A DNA stretch of 5,427 bases from Clostridiales bacterium (GTDB taxonomy: Bacteria; Bacillota_A; Clostridia; Oscillospirales; Oscillospiraceae), in the NCBI GenBank assembly GCA_019417795.1, contig DXUR01000185.1, positions 531 to 5,957 of the forward strand, in the 5' to 3' direction. Below are positions 1-4,879 of the stretch, piece by piece; position 1 is the first letter of the stretch, and each line of letters starts with the position of its first letter. The position numbers and the translations under genes were made by a program. The notes beneath the pieces are model-generated. The model saw only the letters and a list, made by a program, of their open reading frames with translations. It did no database searches and was not told the origin of the DNA.

Positions 1-7
1 CGATCAA

Positions 8-649
8 TTACTGCACTTCTAACTTGCTCACATCCAAAATCCTGTAACGGCTGCGGCCAACGTGCTCCAAAATACCCTTGTCGCAGAAAGAACGAAGCGT
101 CCGCAGCAGATGCCGTTGACTGGTTTCCAGCACGTCAGCACAAAGTCTGGTGTTGTAGCCGAAGTAACCATCTTTTTGCTCCCGCAGAATAAACTGAGCT
201 AATCTGGTTGGCAGCTGTTCATAGTGAATAAAATTTTTCCTGATATGCTCTGCCAGATACGAGCAGGCGTAGTTGAGAAACTTTGTATCTTGGTGAAGCG
301 CCTCCCCGTATAGATCCACGGAAAGACTCAGATACAGGCAGGGGGTCAGCGCTTCAATGGTGTTAATGGCGGGCTTATTCCAAAGAGCGGAAGTAAGTCC
401 TAAAATGTTAGGACTCTGATACTGCAGCTCGCAGTGCAGTTTTCCGCTTTTAGAAACGCTGGAGGCTATGAGTGCCCCATCCGCCAACAGCTGGATCTCC
501 GGATAGATCTCACCGCTGTGGCACAGGGTTTCTCCTGCCTCACAACGCAGCAGGACAGCGCATTTCTCCAGATCAAGCGAGAAAAGCTCTTGAAAATGGT
601 GTTTTTCAATCAGTGCGCATTTCAGCGCAGGATCGTTCAACTGGATCAT
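8..649 (-). CDS. Crp/Fnr-family transcriptional regulator, YeiL-like
   Basis: A 213-residue DNA-binding regulator with the two-domain Crp/Fnr plan. Residues about 15-115 form a cyclic-nucleotide-binding-type beta-roll (EAGETLCHSGEIYPEIQLLADG resembles the start of the Crp barrel, about residues 37-58). A connecting helix follows, then a winged helix-turn-helix at about 145-210, with TSQRHLLRTLRSFCDKGIL as recognition helix and following turn. The RHLLRxL signature recalls the YeiL-like branch. The phosphate-binding Arg-Ser pair of cAMP-binding Crp is not visible, so cAMP is an unlikely ligand. The Crp recognition-helix Glu is replaced by Arg179, so the target should differ from TGTGA. It has nine cysteines, but not in the FNR C-x2-C-x5-C arrangement. 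The start at 649 is preferred over an in-frame ATG at 658 because the ribosome binding site abuts that ATG. The gene is divergent from the transporter operon, which it probably controls. Family certain; signal unknown. Confidence 0.9.
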   Translation of the reverse strand: MIQLNDPALKCALIEKHHFQELFSLDLEKCAVLLRCEAGETLCHSGEIYPEIQLLADGALIASSVSKSGKLHCELQYQSPNILGLTSALWNKPAINTIEALTPCLYLSLSVDLYGEALHQDTKFLNYACSYLAEHIRKNFIHYEQLPTRLAQFILREQKDGYFGYNTRLCADVLETSQRHLLRTLRSFCDKGILEHVGRSRYRILDVSKLEVQ

Positions 650-658
650 AGCAAACAT

Positions 659-664
659 TCCTTT
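659..664 (-). promoter_or_regulatory. Ribosome binding site that decides the regulator start
   Basis: On the minus strand AAAGGA directly touches the ATG at 658-656, leaving no spacer, but lies 9 nt before the in-frame ATG at 649-647. A spacer of 0 would not work well, so translation most likely starts at 649, three codons inside the longest reading frame. Confidence 0.6.
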
Positions 665-721
665 AGAAGGTGCAAAAGTAATCGTTTTCTTCTTGTGCAG
701 CCATATTTCTTAGTAATAGTA

Positions 722-750
722 AAGATAACATAGGTTTATAAAAAAGTAAA
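722..750 (-). promoter_or_regulatory. Weak candidate promoter for the regulator gene
   Basis: On the minus strand, TTTACT (750-745, four of six matches to TTGACA) is followed after 17 bp by TATCTT (727-722, four of six matches to TATAAT). This would start transcription near 715 and give a leader of about 65 nt before the start codon at 649. Spacing is ideal but both boxes are poor and the region is AT-rich, so chance matches are likely. A TTGTCA at 760-755 and TATAAA at 740-735 are better hexamers but are only 14 bp apart. Confidence 0.25.
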
Positions 751-788
751 GGGATGACAAAACATTATCTTTGGAGAAACAAAAAGAG

Positions 789-800
789 GGACGTTTGTCC
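789..800. promoter_or_regulatory. Second, imperfect dyad resembling the main operator
   Basis: GGACGTTTGTCC has four-base-pair outer arms (GGAC/GTCC) around a 4-nt centre. Aligned with the perfect palindrome at 894-905, it matches at 8 of 12 positions and shares GAC-N-T-N-TGTC. The centres are 105 bp apart, about ten turns of B-DNA, so proteins on both would face the same side. It could be an auxiliary or autoregulatory site for the divergent Crp/Fnr protein. A similarity found by eye in a short AT-rich region may be chance. Confidence 0.35.
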
Positions 801-893
801 TTGAGGAAAAAACAAATTTTGGGAAGTCCTTTTGTTTGCACGGCCGCATCAAAAATTCCGGGGAAACCGCAAAAAAGTTCGGCGAAAAGAACG

Positions 894-905
894 TGACATA
901 TGTCA
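894..905. promoter_or_regulatory. Probable Crp/Fnr-family operator (perfect palindrome)
   Basis: TGACATATGTCA is a perfect 12-bp inverted repeat centred between 899 and 900. It has the short dyad form typical of Crp/Fnr-family targets: not the Crp site (TGTGA-N6-TCACA) nor the FNR site (TTGAT-N4-ATCAA), but similar in layout to the PrfA box (TTAACANNTGTTAA). The centre falls at -41.5 relative to the start predicted from the -10 box at 929-934, the classical class II activator position. The downstream edge abuts the poor -35 region (906-911). The obvious candidate binder is the regulator encoded at 8-649; that pairing is inferred. Confidence 0.6.
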
Positions 906-934
906 TTTATTTTTAGCCGTCAAAGAACTATGAT
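906..934 (+). promoter_or_regulatory. Candidate activator-dependent promoter of the dpp operon
   Basis: The -10 box is TATGAT (929-934, five of six matches to TATAAT). The -35 position 17 bp upstream is TTTATT (906-911), only three of six matches, and there is no TGn extension. A good -10 with a poor -35, and a palindrome just upstream, suggests sigma-70/SigA transcription that needs an activator. The predicted start is near 941, giving a leader of about 127 nt before the dppD ATG. Confidence 0.5.
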
Positions 935-1009
935 AGCAAAAATTAATTTTAAGTTTAGTGTTGCAAAGCGGTAAAGTGTTAAAGCGTTTGAAAGCTCAAG
1001 CGCGAGGCT

Positions 1010-1044
1010 GAAATGCATTGATTCCGTTTAGAAGTGGAAATGCA
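1010..1044 (+). repeat. Short direct repeat in the dppD leader
   Basis: GAAATGCA occurs at 1010-1017 and again at 1037-1044, 27 bp apart, inside the predicted untranslated leader. The second copy ends just before the ribosome binding site. An 8-bp repeat is weak evidence and no function is assigned. Confidence 0.25.
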
Positions 1045-1049
1045 CAGAG

Positions 1050-1059
1050 GAAAGGTGGG
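1050..1059 (+). promoter_or_regulatory. Ribosome binding site of dppD
   Basis: AAAGGTGGG, a one-mismatch form of AAAGGAGGG, ends 8 nt before the ATG at 1068. It supports this start and is the weakest site in the operon. Confidence 0.6.
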
Positions 1060-1067
1060 TATCATCA

Positions 1068-2057
1068 ATGTCAACACAGGTACAATTCAAGGATTACAGC
1101 ATGGGTTTTAAGGACGATGACGGAAAGGTCTACAACCTGATCGACCATCTGAATATGCAGTTGGACGAAGGAAAGGCTTTGGGAATCGTAGGTGAATCCG
1201 GCTGCGGCAAAAGCATGACCAGCCTTTCTCTGATGCGGCTTCTGCCGGCTGCGGCCTCTGTACAGGGAGGAGAGATCCTGCTCAATGGAGAGGATCTGCT
1301 GAAAAAGTCTGAGCCGGAGATGGAAAAGATCCGGGGAAAGCAGATCGCAATGATCTTTCAGGAGCCAATGACAGCGCTGAATCCAGTCATGACGATCGGC
1401 AAGCAGATTGGCGAATGTCTGAAGCTGCACCATCCGGAAATGAAGGAAGATGAGATTCGGAAACAGGTCTGTGAGGCGCTGAATGATGTGGGCATTGCCA
1501 ATCCAGAGACCCGGATCGATCAATATCCGCATGAATTTTCCGGCGGTATGCGCCAGCGGGTAATGATCGCCATGGCCATTATCAACCATCCCGCCATACT
1601 GATTGCCGACGAACCGACCACCGCATTGGATGTAACGATCCAGGCGCAGATCCTGGATATCATGCGCCGCCTGAAGGGATCCTCCGGCAGTCTGATGCTG
1701 ATTACGCACAATCTGGGGATCGTGGCAGAGATCTGCGAGGAGGTGGTGGTGATGTATGCGGGCCGTGCCATTGAGCGTGGCACACTGAAAGCGATTTTCG
1801 ACAACCCGCTGCATCCCTACACTCAGGGACTGATGGCCTCCGTACCTACTATGCGCAGTGAAAAGAAGCCGCTCTACACCATACCCGGCACTGTGCCTAC
1901 TGTGTATGATTTTAAGGAGGGGTGTCGGTTTGCGGATCGCTGCCAACACTGCACGGAGGAGTGCCGCACCAAAATTCCACCGGTAAAGCGGGTGGGAGAA
2001 GACCATATCGTTCAATGCTGGATGAACTTTGAAGGGGAGGAACCGTACCATGAGTGA
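1068..2057 (+). CDS. dppD: Peptide ABC transporter ATP-binding subunit, DppD/OppD family
   Basis: A 329-residue cytoplasmic ATPase, the usual DppD/OppD length, that would power uptake as a heterodimer with the DppF-like protein encoded next. All nucleotide-binding motifs are intact: Walker A GESGCGKS (42-49), Q-loop Gln98 (MIFQEP), signature FSGGMRQR (157-164), Walker B ILIADEP (177-183, Asp181/Glu182), D-loop ALD (186-188) and switch His214. HPYTQGL (249-255) opens the C-terminal oligopeptide/dipeptide-transporter extension. Cys286, Cys292, Cys299 and Cys317 match the C-x5-C-x6-C-x17-C pattern linked to a [4Fe-4S] cluster in some DppD proteins; Cys295 is extra. It is first in the operon, and its last 8 nt overlap dppF. 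The symbol is family-level: sequence alone cannot separate Dpp from Opp or similar systems. Confidence 0.95.
   Translation: MSTQVQFKDYSMGFKDDDGKVYNLIDHLNMQLDEGKALGIVGESGCGKSMTSLSLMRLLPAAASVQGGEILLNGEDLLKKSEPEMEKIRGKQIAMIFQEPMTALNPVMTIGKQIGECLKLHHPEMKEDEIRKQVCEALNDVGIANPETRIDQYPHEFSGGMRQRVMIAMAIINHPAILIADEPTTALDVTIQAQILDIMRRLKGSSGSLMLITHNLGIVAEICEEVVVMYAGRAIERGTLKAIFDNPLHPYTQGLMASVPTMRSEKKPLYTIPGTVPTVYDFKEGCRFADRCQHCTEECRTKIPPVKRVGEDHIVQCWMNFEGEEPYHE
2032..2040 (+). promoter_or_regulatory. Ribosome binding site of dppF, inside dppD
   Basis: AAGGGGAGG lies in the last codons of dppD, 9 nt before the ATG at 2050. It selects this start over the in-frame ATG at 2029, which lies upstream of the site. 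Confidence 0.75.
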
Positions 2058-3045
2058 AAAAAAGGAAACCCCCATTTTGAAAGCGGAACATCTGACGAAG
2101 ATGTTCCCTGTGAAAAAGCGAAAGCTGATTGAAAAACAGAAATACGTGCACGCCGCAGAGGATGTCAGTTTCGAAGTCTATCCCGGCGAGGTGCTGGGAA
2201 TCGTGGGCGAATCCGGTTCCGGTAAGTCCACGTTGGCCCGAACGATCCTTGCGCTGACGCCCTCCACCTCCGGGCAGGTGTTTTATCAGGGAGAGGACAT
2301 TACGGACTTCAAAGTATCTGCCGGCGAAAAGCGTCGCCTGCGCAGCGAAATACAGATGATCTTTCAGGATCCCTACGCCAGCCTGAACCCAAAAATCAAG
2401 ATCGGCAATGCGATCGCCGAGCCAATGCTGCTTCACGGTCAGGCATCCAGTTATGCTGAGGCAAAGGAAAAGATCCAGCACCTGCTGGAAGTCGTGGGGC
2501 TGCAGCCTGCGGTGTTCGACCGATATCCCCATGAGTTCTCAGGCGGTCAGCGGCAGCGTATCGGCATCGTCCGGGCCTTGGCGGTGAATCCAAAGCTGAT
2601 TTTTTGCGATGAGTCCGTTTCCGCACTGGATGTTTCCGTACAGGCGCAGATTTTGAACCTGTTTCAAAGTCTGAAGGAGCAGTTTCATCTGACTTATGTG
2701 TTCATTGGCCACGATTTGGCGGTGGTTCGCTATATCAGCGACCGGGTCATGGTGATGTACTTGGGCAAGGTCATGGAGATCGCCCCGTACAGTGAACTGA
2801 CGGGGGACAATATCCACCCATATACCCGGGCTCTGCTTTCCGCTGTACCGGAGCCCAGCATCGCGCTCCACAAGGAGCGGATCCTGCTGGAGGGAGATAT
2901 TCCCAGCGCAGTAGATCCTCCGGCAGGCTGCCGATTCTGCCAACGCTGCTTCATGGCAAAGCCCATTTGTTTCGAGCAGGAGCCGGACATGAAAACGGTG
3001 GGGCCTGATCACTGCGTGCGCTGTCACTTTGCAAAGGAGGGTTGA
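2050..3045 (+). CDS. dppF: Peptide ABC transporter ATP-binding subunit, DppF/OppF family
   Basis: A 331-residue cytoplasmic ATPase, partner of the DppD-like subunit. Motifs are complete: Walker A GESGSGKS (53-60), Q-loop Gln106 (MIFQDP, then YASLNP as is usual in DppF/OppF), signature FSGGQRQR (163-170), Walker B LIFCDES (183-189, Asp187/Glu188), D-loop SALD (191-194) and switch His221. Ser instead of Pro after the Walker B Glu is common in this family. HPYTRALLSAVPEP (256-269) begins the C-terminal extension. Cys294, Cys300, Cys307 and Cys325 fit the same C-x5-C-x6-C-x17-C pattern as in DppD, with Cys297 and Cys322 extra. The N-terminus has the long basic loop VKKRKLIEKQKYVHA (21-35) typical of DppF/OppF before the first strand. 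It overlaps dppD by 8 nt and ends 3 nt before dppB. Confidence 0.95.
   Translation: MSEKKETPILKAEHLTKMFPVKKRKLIEKQKYVHAAEDVSFEVYPGEVLGIVGESGSGKSTLARTILALTPSTSGQVFYQGEDITDFKVSAGEKRRLRSEIQMIFQDPYASLNPKIKIGNAIAEPMLLHGQASSYAEAKEKIQHLLEVVGLQPAVFDRYPHEFSGGQRQRIGIVRALAVNPKLIFCDESVSALDVSVQAQILNLFQSLKEQFHLTYVFIGHDLAVVRYISDRVMVMYLGKVMEIAPYSELTGDNIHPYTRALLSAVPEPSIALHKERILLEGDIPSAVDPPAGCRFCQRCFMAKPICFEQEPDMKTVGPDHCVRCHFAKEG
3033..3041 (+). promoter_or_regulatory. Ribosome binding site of dppB
   Basis: AAAGGAGGG, close to a perfect consensus, lies over the last codons of dppF and 7 nt before the ATG at 3049. Confidence 0.75.
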
Positions 3046-3048
3046 TCG

Positions 3049-4011
3049 ATGGTTCGTTATCTTCTGAAACGTCTCGGGCGTGGTATTCTGACGATCCTGC
3101 TCTCCGTGACACTGGTATTCTTTATTGTCCGCGCTATGCCCTCCAATCCCGTAGATCTGATGGTCAGTCCCCAGATGTCCGAGGAGGCGCAGCAGGCGCT
3201 GATCGAGGAGTTCGGCCTGGACCAGTCGAAGCTGACCCAGTACGGCCTCTATATGAAGGAATTGCTTCATGGCAACCTGGGAACCAGCTTTGCCAAGCGA
3301 ATTCCGGTTTCCCAGTATATTGCGGAAAAGCTGCCTTGGACGCTGCTGCTTTTGGCGGCAGTCATGCTGATCGTCATTCTGGTTGGCATCAGCGTGGGCT
3401 TGTACGCGGCAGCCCACAAAGGAAAAATTTCGGACCGGGTCATCAGCGTGCTGGTGACGATGGGCATATCTGTGTTCATTCCATTTATGGCGTTCCTGCT
3501 GTTGTACATTTTTTCCTTTAAGCTGAAGCTGCTGCCTACCGGCGGCGCGTATACGCCGCCCAAGGGCACCGGCTGGTCTTATTACGGCGACGTTGCCAAG
3601 CATCTGATCCTTCCCGCCATTGCCCTGTCCATCACCAACCTTGCCAATGCGGTGCTGTATACCCGCAACAGCATGATCGATGTGCTGCATGAGGACTATA
3701 TTCGCACCGCTTACGCCAAGGGAAATAACAAGGGGCGTGTACTTCGTGTCCATGCGCTGAAAAATGCACTGATCCCCACTGTAACGGTCATCGGTATGCA
3801 GATCGGATTCATGGTAGGCGGCGCCACGGTGACGGAAACGGTATTCTCCTGGCCGGGCATCGGTCGGATGGTCTATGACGCTGTGAATGCACTGGATTAC
3901 CCGGTGCTTCAGGGTGCGTTTCTTGTGATGGCGGTAGCCGTGGTAATCATGAGCTTTCTCACTGACCTTGTGGTCGCTTGGCTGGATCCCCGAATCAAGC
4001 TAGGAGGTTGA
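3049..4011 (+). CDS. dppB: Peptide ABC transporter permease, DppB/OppB family
   Basis: A 320-residue inner-membrane permease forming half of the translocation channel. The start is typical of the family (MVRYLLKRLGRGILTILLSV, residues 1-20): a short basic cytoplasmic end and a first membrane helix at about 9-29. An extracytoplasmic segment with EEFGLDQSKLTQYGLYMKELLHGNLGTSF (53-81) follows, as usual for DppB. Further membrane helices lie near 97-122, 130-157, 185-206, 243-265 and 286-310, giving six. The cytoplasmic EAA coupling loop, which docks onto the ATPases, is at about 215-246 (EDYIRTAYAKG, then HALKNALIP) and is well conserved. The C-terminus WLDPRIKLGG (311-320) is the classical family ending. 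It ends 2 nt before dppC, whose ribosome binding site is in its last codons. Confidence 0.95.
   Translation: MVRYLLKRLGRGILTILLSVTLVFFIVRAMPSNPVDLMVSPQMSEEAQQALIEEFGLDQSKLTQYGLYMKELLHGNLGTSFAKRIPVSQYIAEKLPWTLLLLAAVMLIVILVGISVGLYAAAHKGKISDRVISVLVTMGISVFIPFMAFLLLYIFSFKLKLLPTGGAYTPPKGTGWSYYGDVAKHLILPAIALSITNLANAVLYTRNSMIDVLHEDYIRTAYAKGNNKGRVLRVHALKNALIPTVTVIGMQIGFMVGGATVTETVFSWPGIGRMVYDAVNALDYPVLQGAFLVMAVAVVIMSFLTDLVVAWLDPRIKLGG
4001..4008 (+). promoter_or_regulatory. Ribosome binding site of dppC, inside dppB
   Basis: TAGGAGGT occupies the last sense codons of dppB, 5 nt before the ATG at 4014. It decides that start over the in-frame ATG at 3978, which lies upstream of it. Confidence 0.8.
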
Positions 4012-4013
4012 TT

Positions 4014-4859
4014 ATGAAAGAACGAAAAGGCTTCCTCTATTATTTTGTACGTAATCGCAACGGTATGATCGGTATGATCGGCGTCTTGCTGATTCTGCTG
4101 ATCGGTCTGGTGGGGCCGATGCTGATCGCCAAACCAGATGGCTACACGCAGGATATTCTTCAGGCTCCCAGCGCTCTGCACTGGCTGGGGACCGACAACA
4201 TTGGTCTGGATATTTTTGCAGAACTGGTCTGGGGTGCTCGCACCTCGCTGTACGTTTCCGTTATGGCTATGCTCATTGCCGGCGTGATCGGCATACCGGT
4301 GGGCCTGCTGTGCGGCTATAACACCGGCTGGCTCCGGGAAGTGATCGACGGCTTCATTGACATTTTTATGACGCTGCCCATGCTGCCGCTGATGATTATT
4401 ATTGCGGCGGTCATGGGAACCTCTATTACCAACGTGGCGATCATCTTAGGTATATTCTCCTGGCCGCAGTTGGCCCGTGTAACGAAGAACAGCACCATGA
4501 AGATCCGGGAGATGCAGTATATTGAGGCCTGCACCTGTCTGGGACTCTCCAAGCCCCGGATCCTCTTCAAACACATACTCATCAACGCTACCGGCCCGGT
4601 GTTCGTCAATATGACACTGGTGATGGCCTCCGCCGTGTTGACGGAAGCCAGCCTGAGCTTTCTTGGCTTGGGTGATCCGACCACTTGGAGCTGGGGGACC
4701 ATGCTCAAGCGGGCGTGGGGGCAGAACGCCGTGATCAGCTCCCCCAATCCCTGGTGGTGGTGGCTGCTGCCCAGCTTGTGCATCGTCGTGTATGTGGTTT
4801 GCTTCAATTTGCTGGGAACGGCCATCAATGACAGTCTCAGCCCTAAATCCAGAGAGTGA
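4014..4859 (+). CDS. dppC: Peptide ABC transporter permease, DppC/OppC family
   Basis: A 281-residue inner-membrane permease, slightly short for the family (often about 290-300), partner of DppB. Residues about 8-36 match the OppC N-terminal region: FVRNRNG then a first membrane helix. After it comes the hallmark HWLGTDNIGLDIFAELVWG (56-74), with Leu where the family usually has Arg in GRD. Helices follow near 78-101, 117-135, 139-155, 195-215 and 247-270. The EAA coupling loop is at about 167-199 (MQYIEACTCLG, HILINATGP); its usual EAARALG core is here EACTCLG. ASLSFLGLGDPTTWSWGTML (212-231) and the four consecutive tryptophans (247-250) are normal family features. It is followed by 20 nt without a terminator before the amidohydrolase gene, so the two are co-transcribed. 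Confidence 0.94.
   Translation: MKERKGFLYYFVRNRNGMIGMIGVLLILLIGLVGPMLIAKPDGYTQDILQAPSALHWLGTDNIGLDIFAELVWGARTSLYVSVMAMLIAGVIGIPVGLLCGYNTGWLREVIDGFIDIFMTLPMLPLMIIIAAVMGTSITNVAIILGIFSWPQLARVTKNSTMKIREMQYIEACTCLGLSKPRILFKHILINATGPVFVNMTLVMASAVLTEASLSFLGLGDPTTWSWGTMLKRAWGQNAVISSPNPWWWWLLPSLCIVVYVVCFNLLGTAINDSLSPKSRE
4062..4079 (+). repeat. 9-bp tandem duplication inside dppC
   Basis: GGTATGATC occurs twice back to back and encodes the GMIGMIG stretch (residues 17-23) at the start of the first membrane helix. It keeps the frame and looks like a small harmless duplication or chance codon repetition. Confidence 0.5.
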
Positions 4860-4861
4860 TT

Positions 4862-4870
4862 AGAAAGGAG
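4862..4870 (+). promoter_or_regulatory. Ribosome binding site of the amidohydrolase gene
   Basis: AGAAAGGAG ends 9 nt before the ATG at 4880, in the short gap after dppC. Confidence 0.7.
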
Positions 4871-4879
4871 TAGAAACGT

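Larger units (their letters stand above)
665..1067. other. Divergent intergenic regulatory region
   Basis: About 400 bp without a supported gene, clearly richer in A+T than the flanking genes, with A-tracts around 741-750 and 804-820. It contains the probable promoters of both divergent units, two related dyads (789-800 and 894-905) and a roughly 127-nt leader before dppD. Other weak structure includes a 7-bp inverted repeat AAACAAA/TTTGTTT (810-816 and 831-837, 14-nt loop), a TTCC-GG-GGAA dyad near 857-866, and a TGACA half-site at 755-759. I see no tRNA, no recognisable riboswitch and no rho-independent terminator. Confidence 0.7.

Noticed and set aside
28..121. FNR-type iron-sulfur cluster in the regulator
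   Set aside because: The N-terminal cysteines of the regulator do not follow the C-x2-C-x5-C plus distant Cys pattern of FNR, so that assignment is not supported.
434..733. 99-codon plus-strand frame over the regulator start and the intergenic region
   Set aside because: Antisense to the conserved sensor domain of the regulator, with no ribosome binding site and no family resemblance.
810..837. AAACAAA/TTTGTTT inverted repeat considered as a terminator or CRISPR-like unit
   Set aside because: The stem is only A/T-rich, the 14-nt loop is long, there is no following T-run, and no gene end lies upstream of it; the repeat occurs once.
1040..1111. Short upstream frame starting ATG-CAC and overlapping dppD
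   Set aside because: No ribosome binding site before its ATG and no sign of a leader peptide, such as a run of one amino acid; most likely chance.
1071..2075. Long open frame on the minus strand opposite dppD (334 codons)
   Set aside because: It mirrors a gene with complete ABC ATPase motifs; the translation is rich in His, Arg and Gln, has no recognisable domain and no suitable ribosome binding site.
3042..3521. 159-codon plus-strand frame overlapping dppB
   Set aside because: An out-of-frame shadow of dppB with no membrane or other domain, and its start overlaps the dppF stop.
2539..3753. 404-codon open frame on the minus strand opposite dppF and dppB
   Set aside because: It spans the boundary of two well-supported genes, has low-complexity His/Gln-rich translation and resembles no family I know.
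4752..4763. Four consecutive TGG codons (WWWW) in dppC
   Set aside because: A tryptophan-rich run before the last membrane helix is a normal feature of DppC/OppC proteins, not a repeat expansion.
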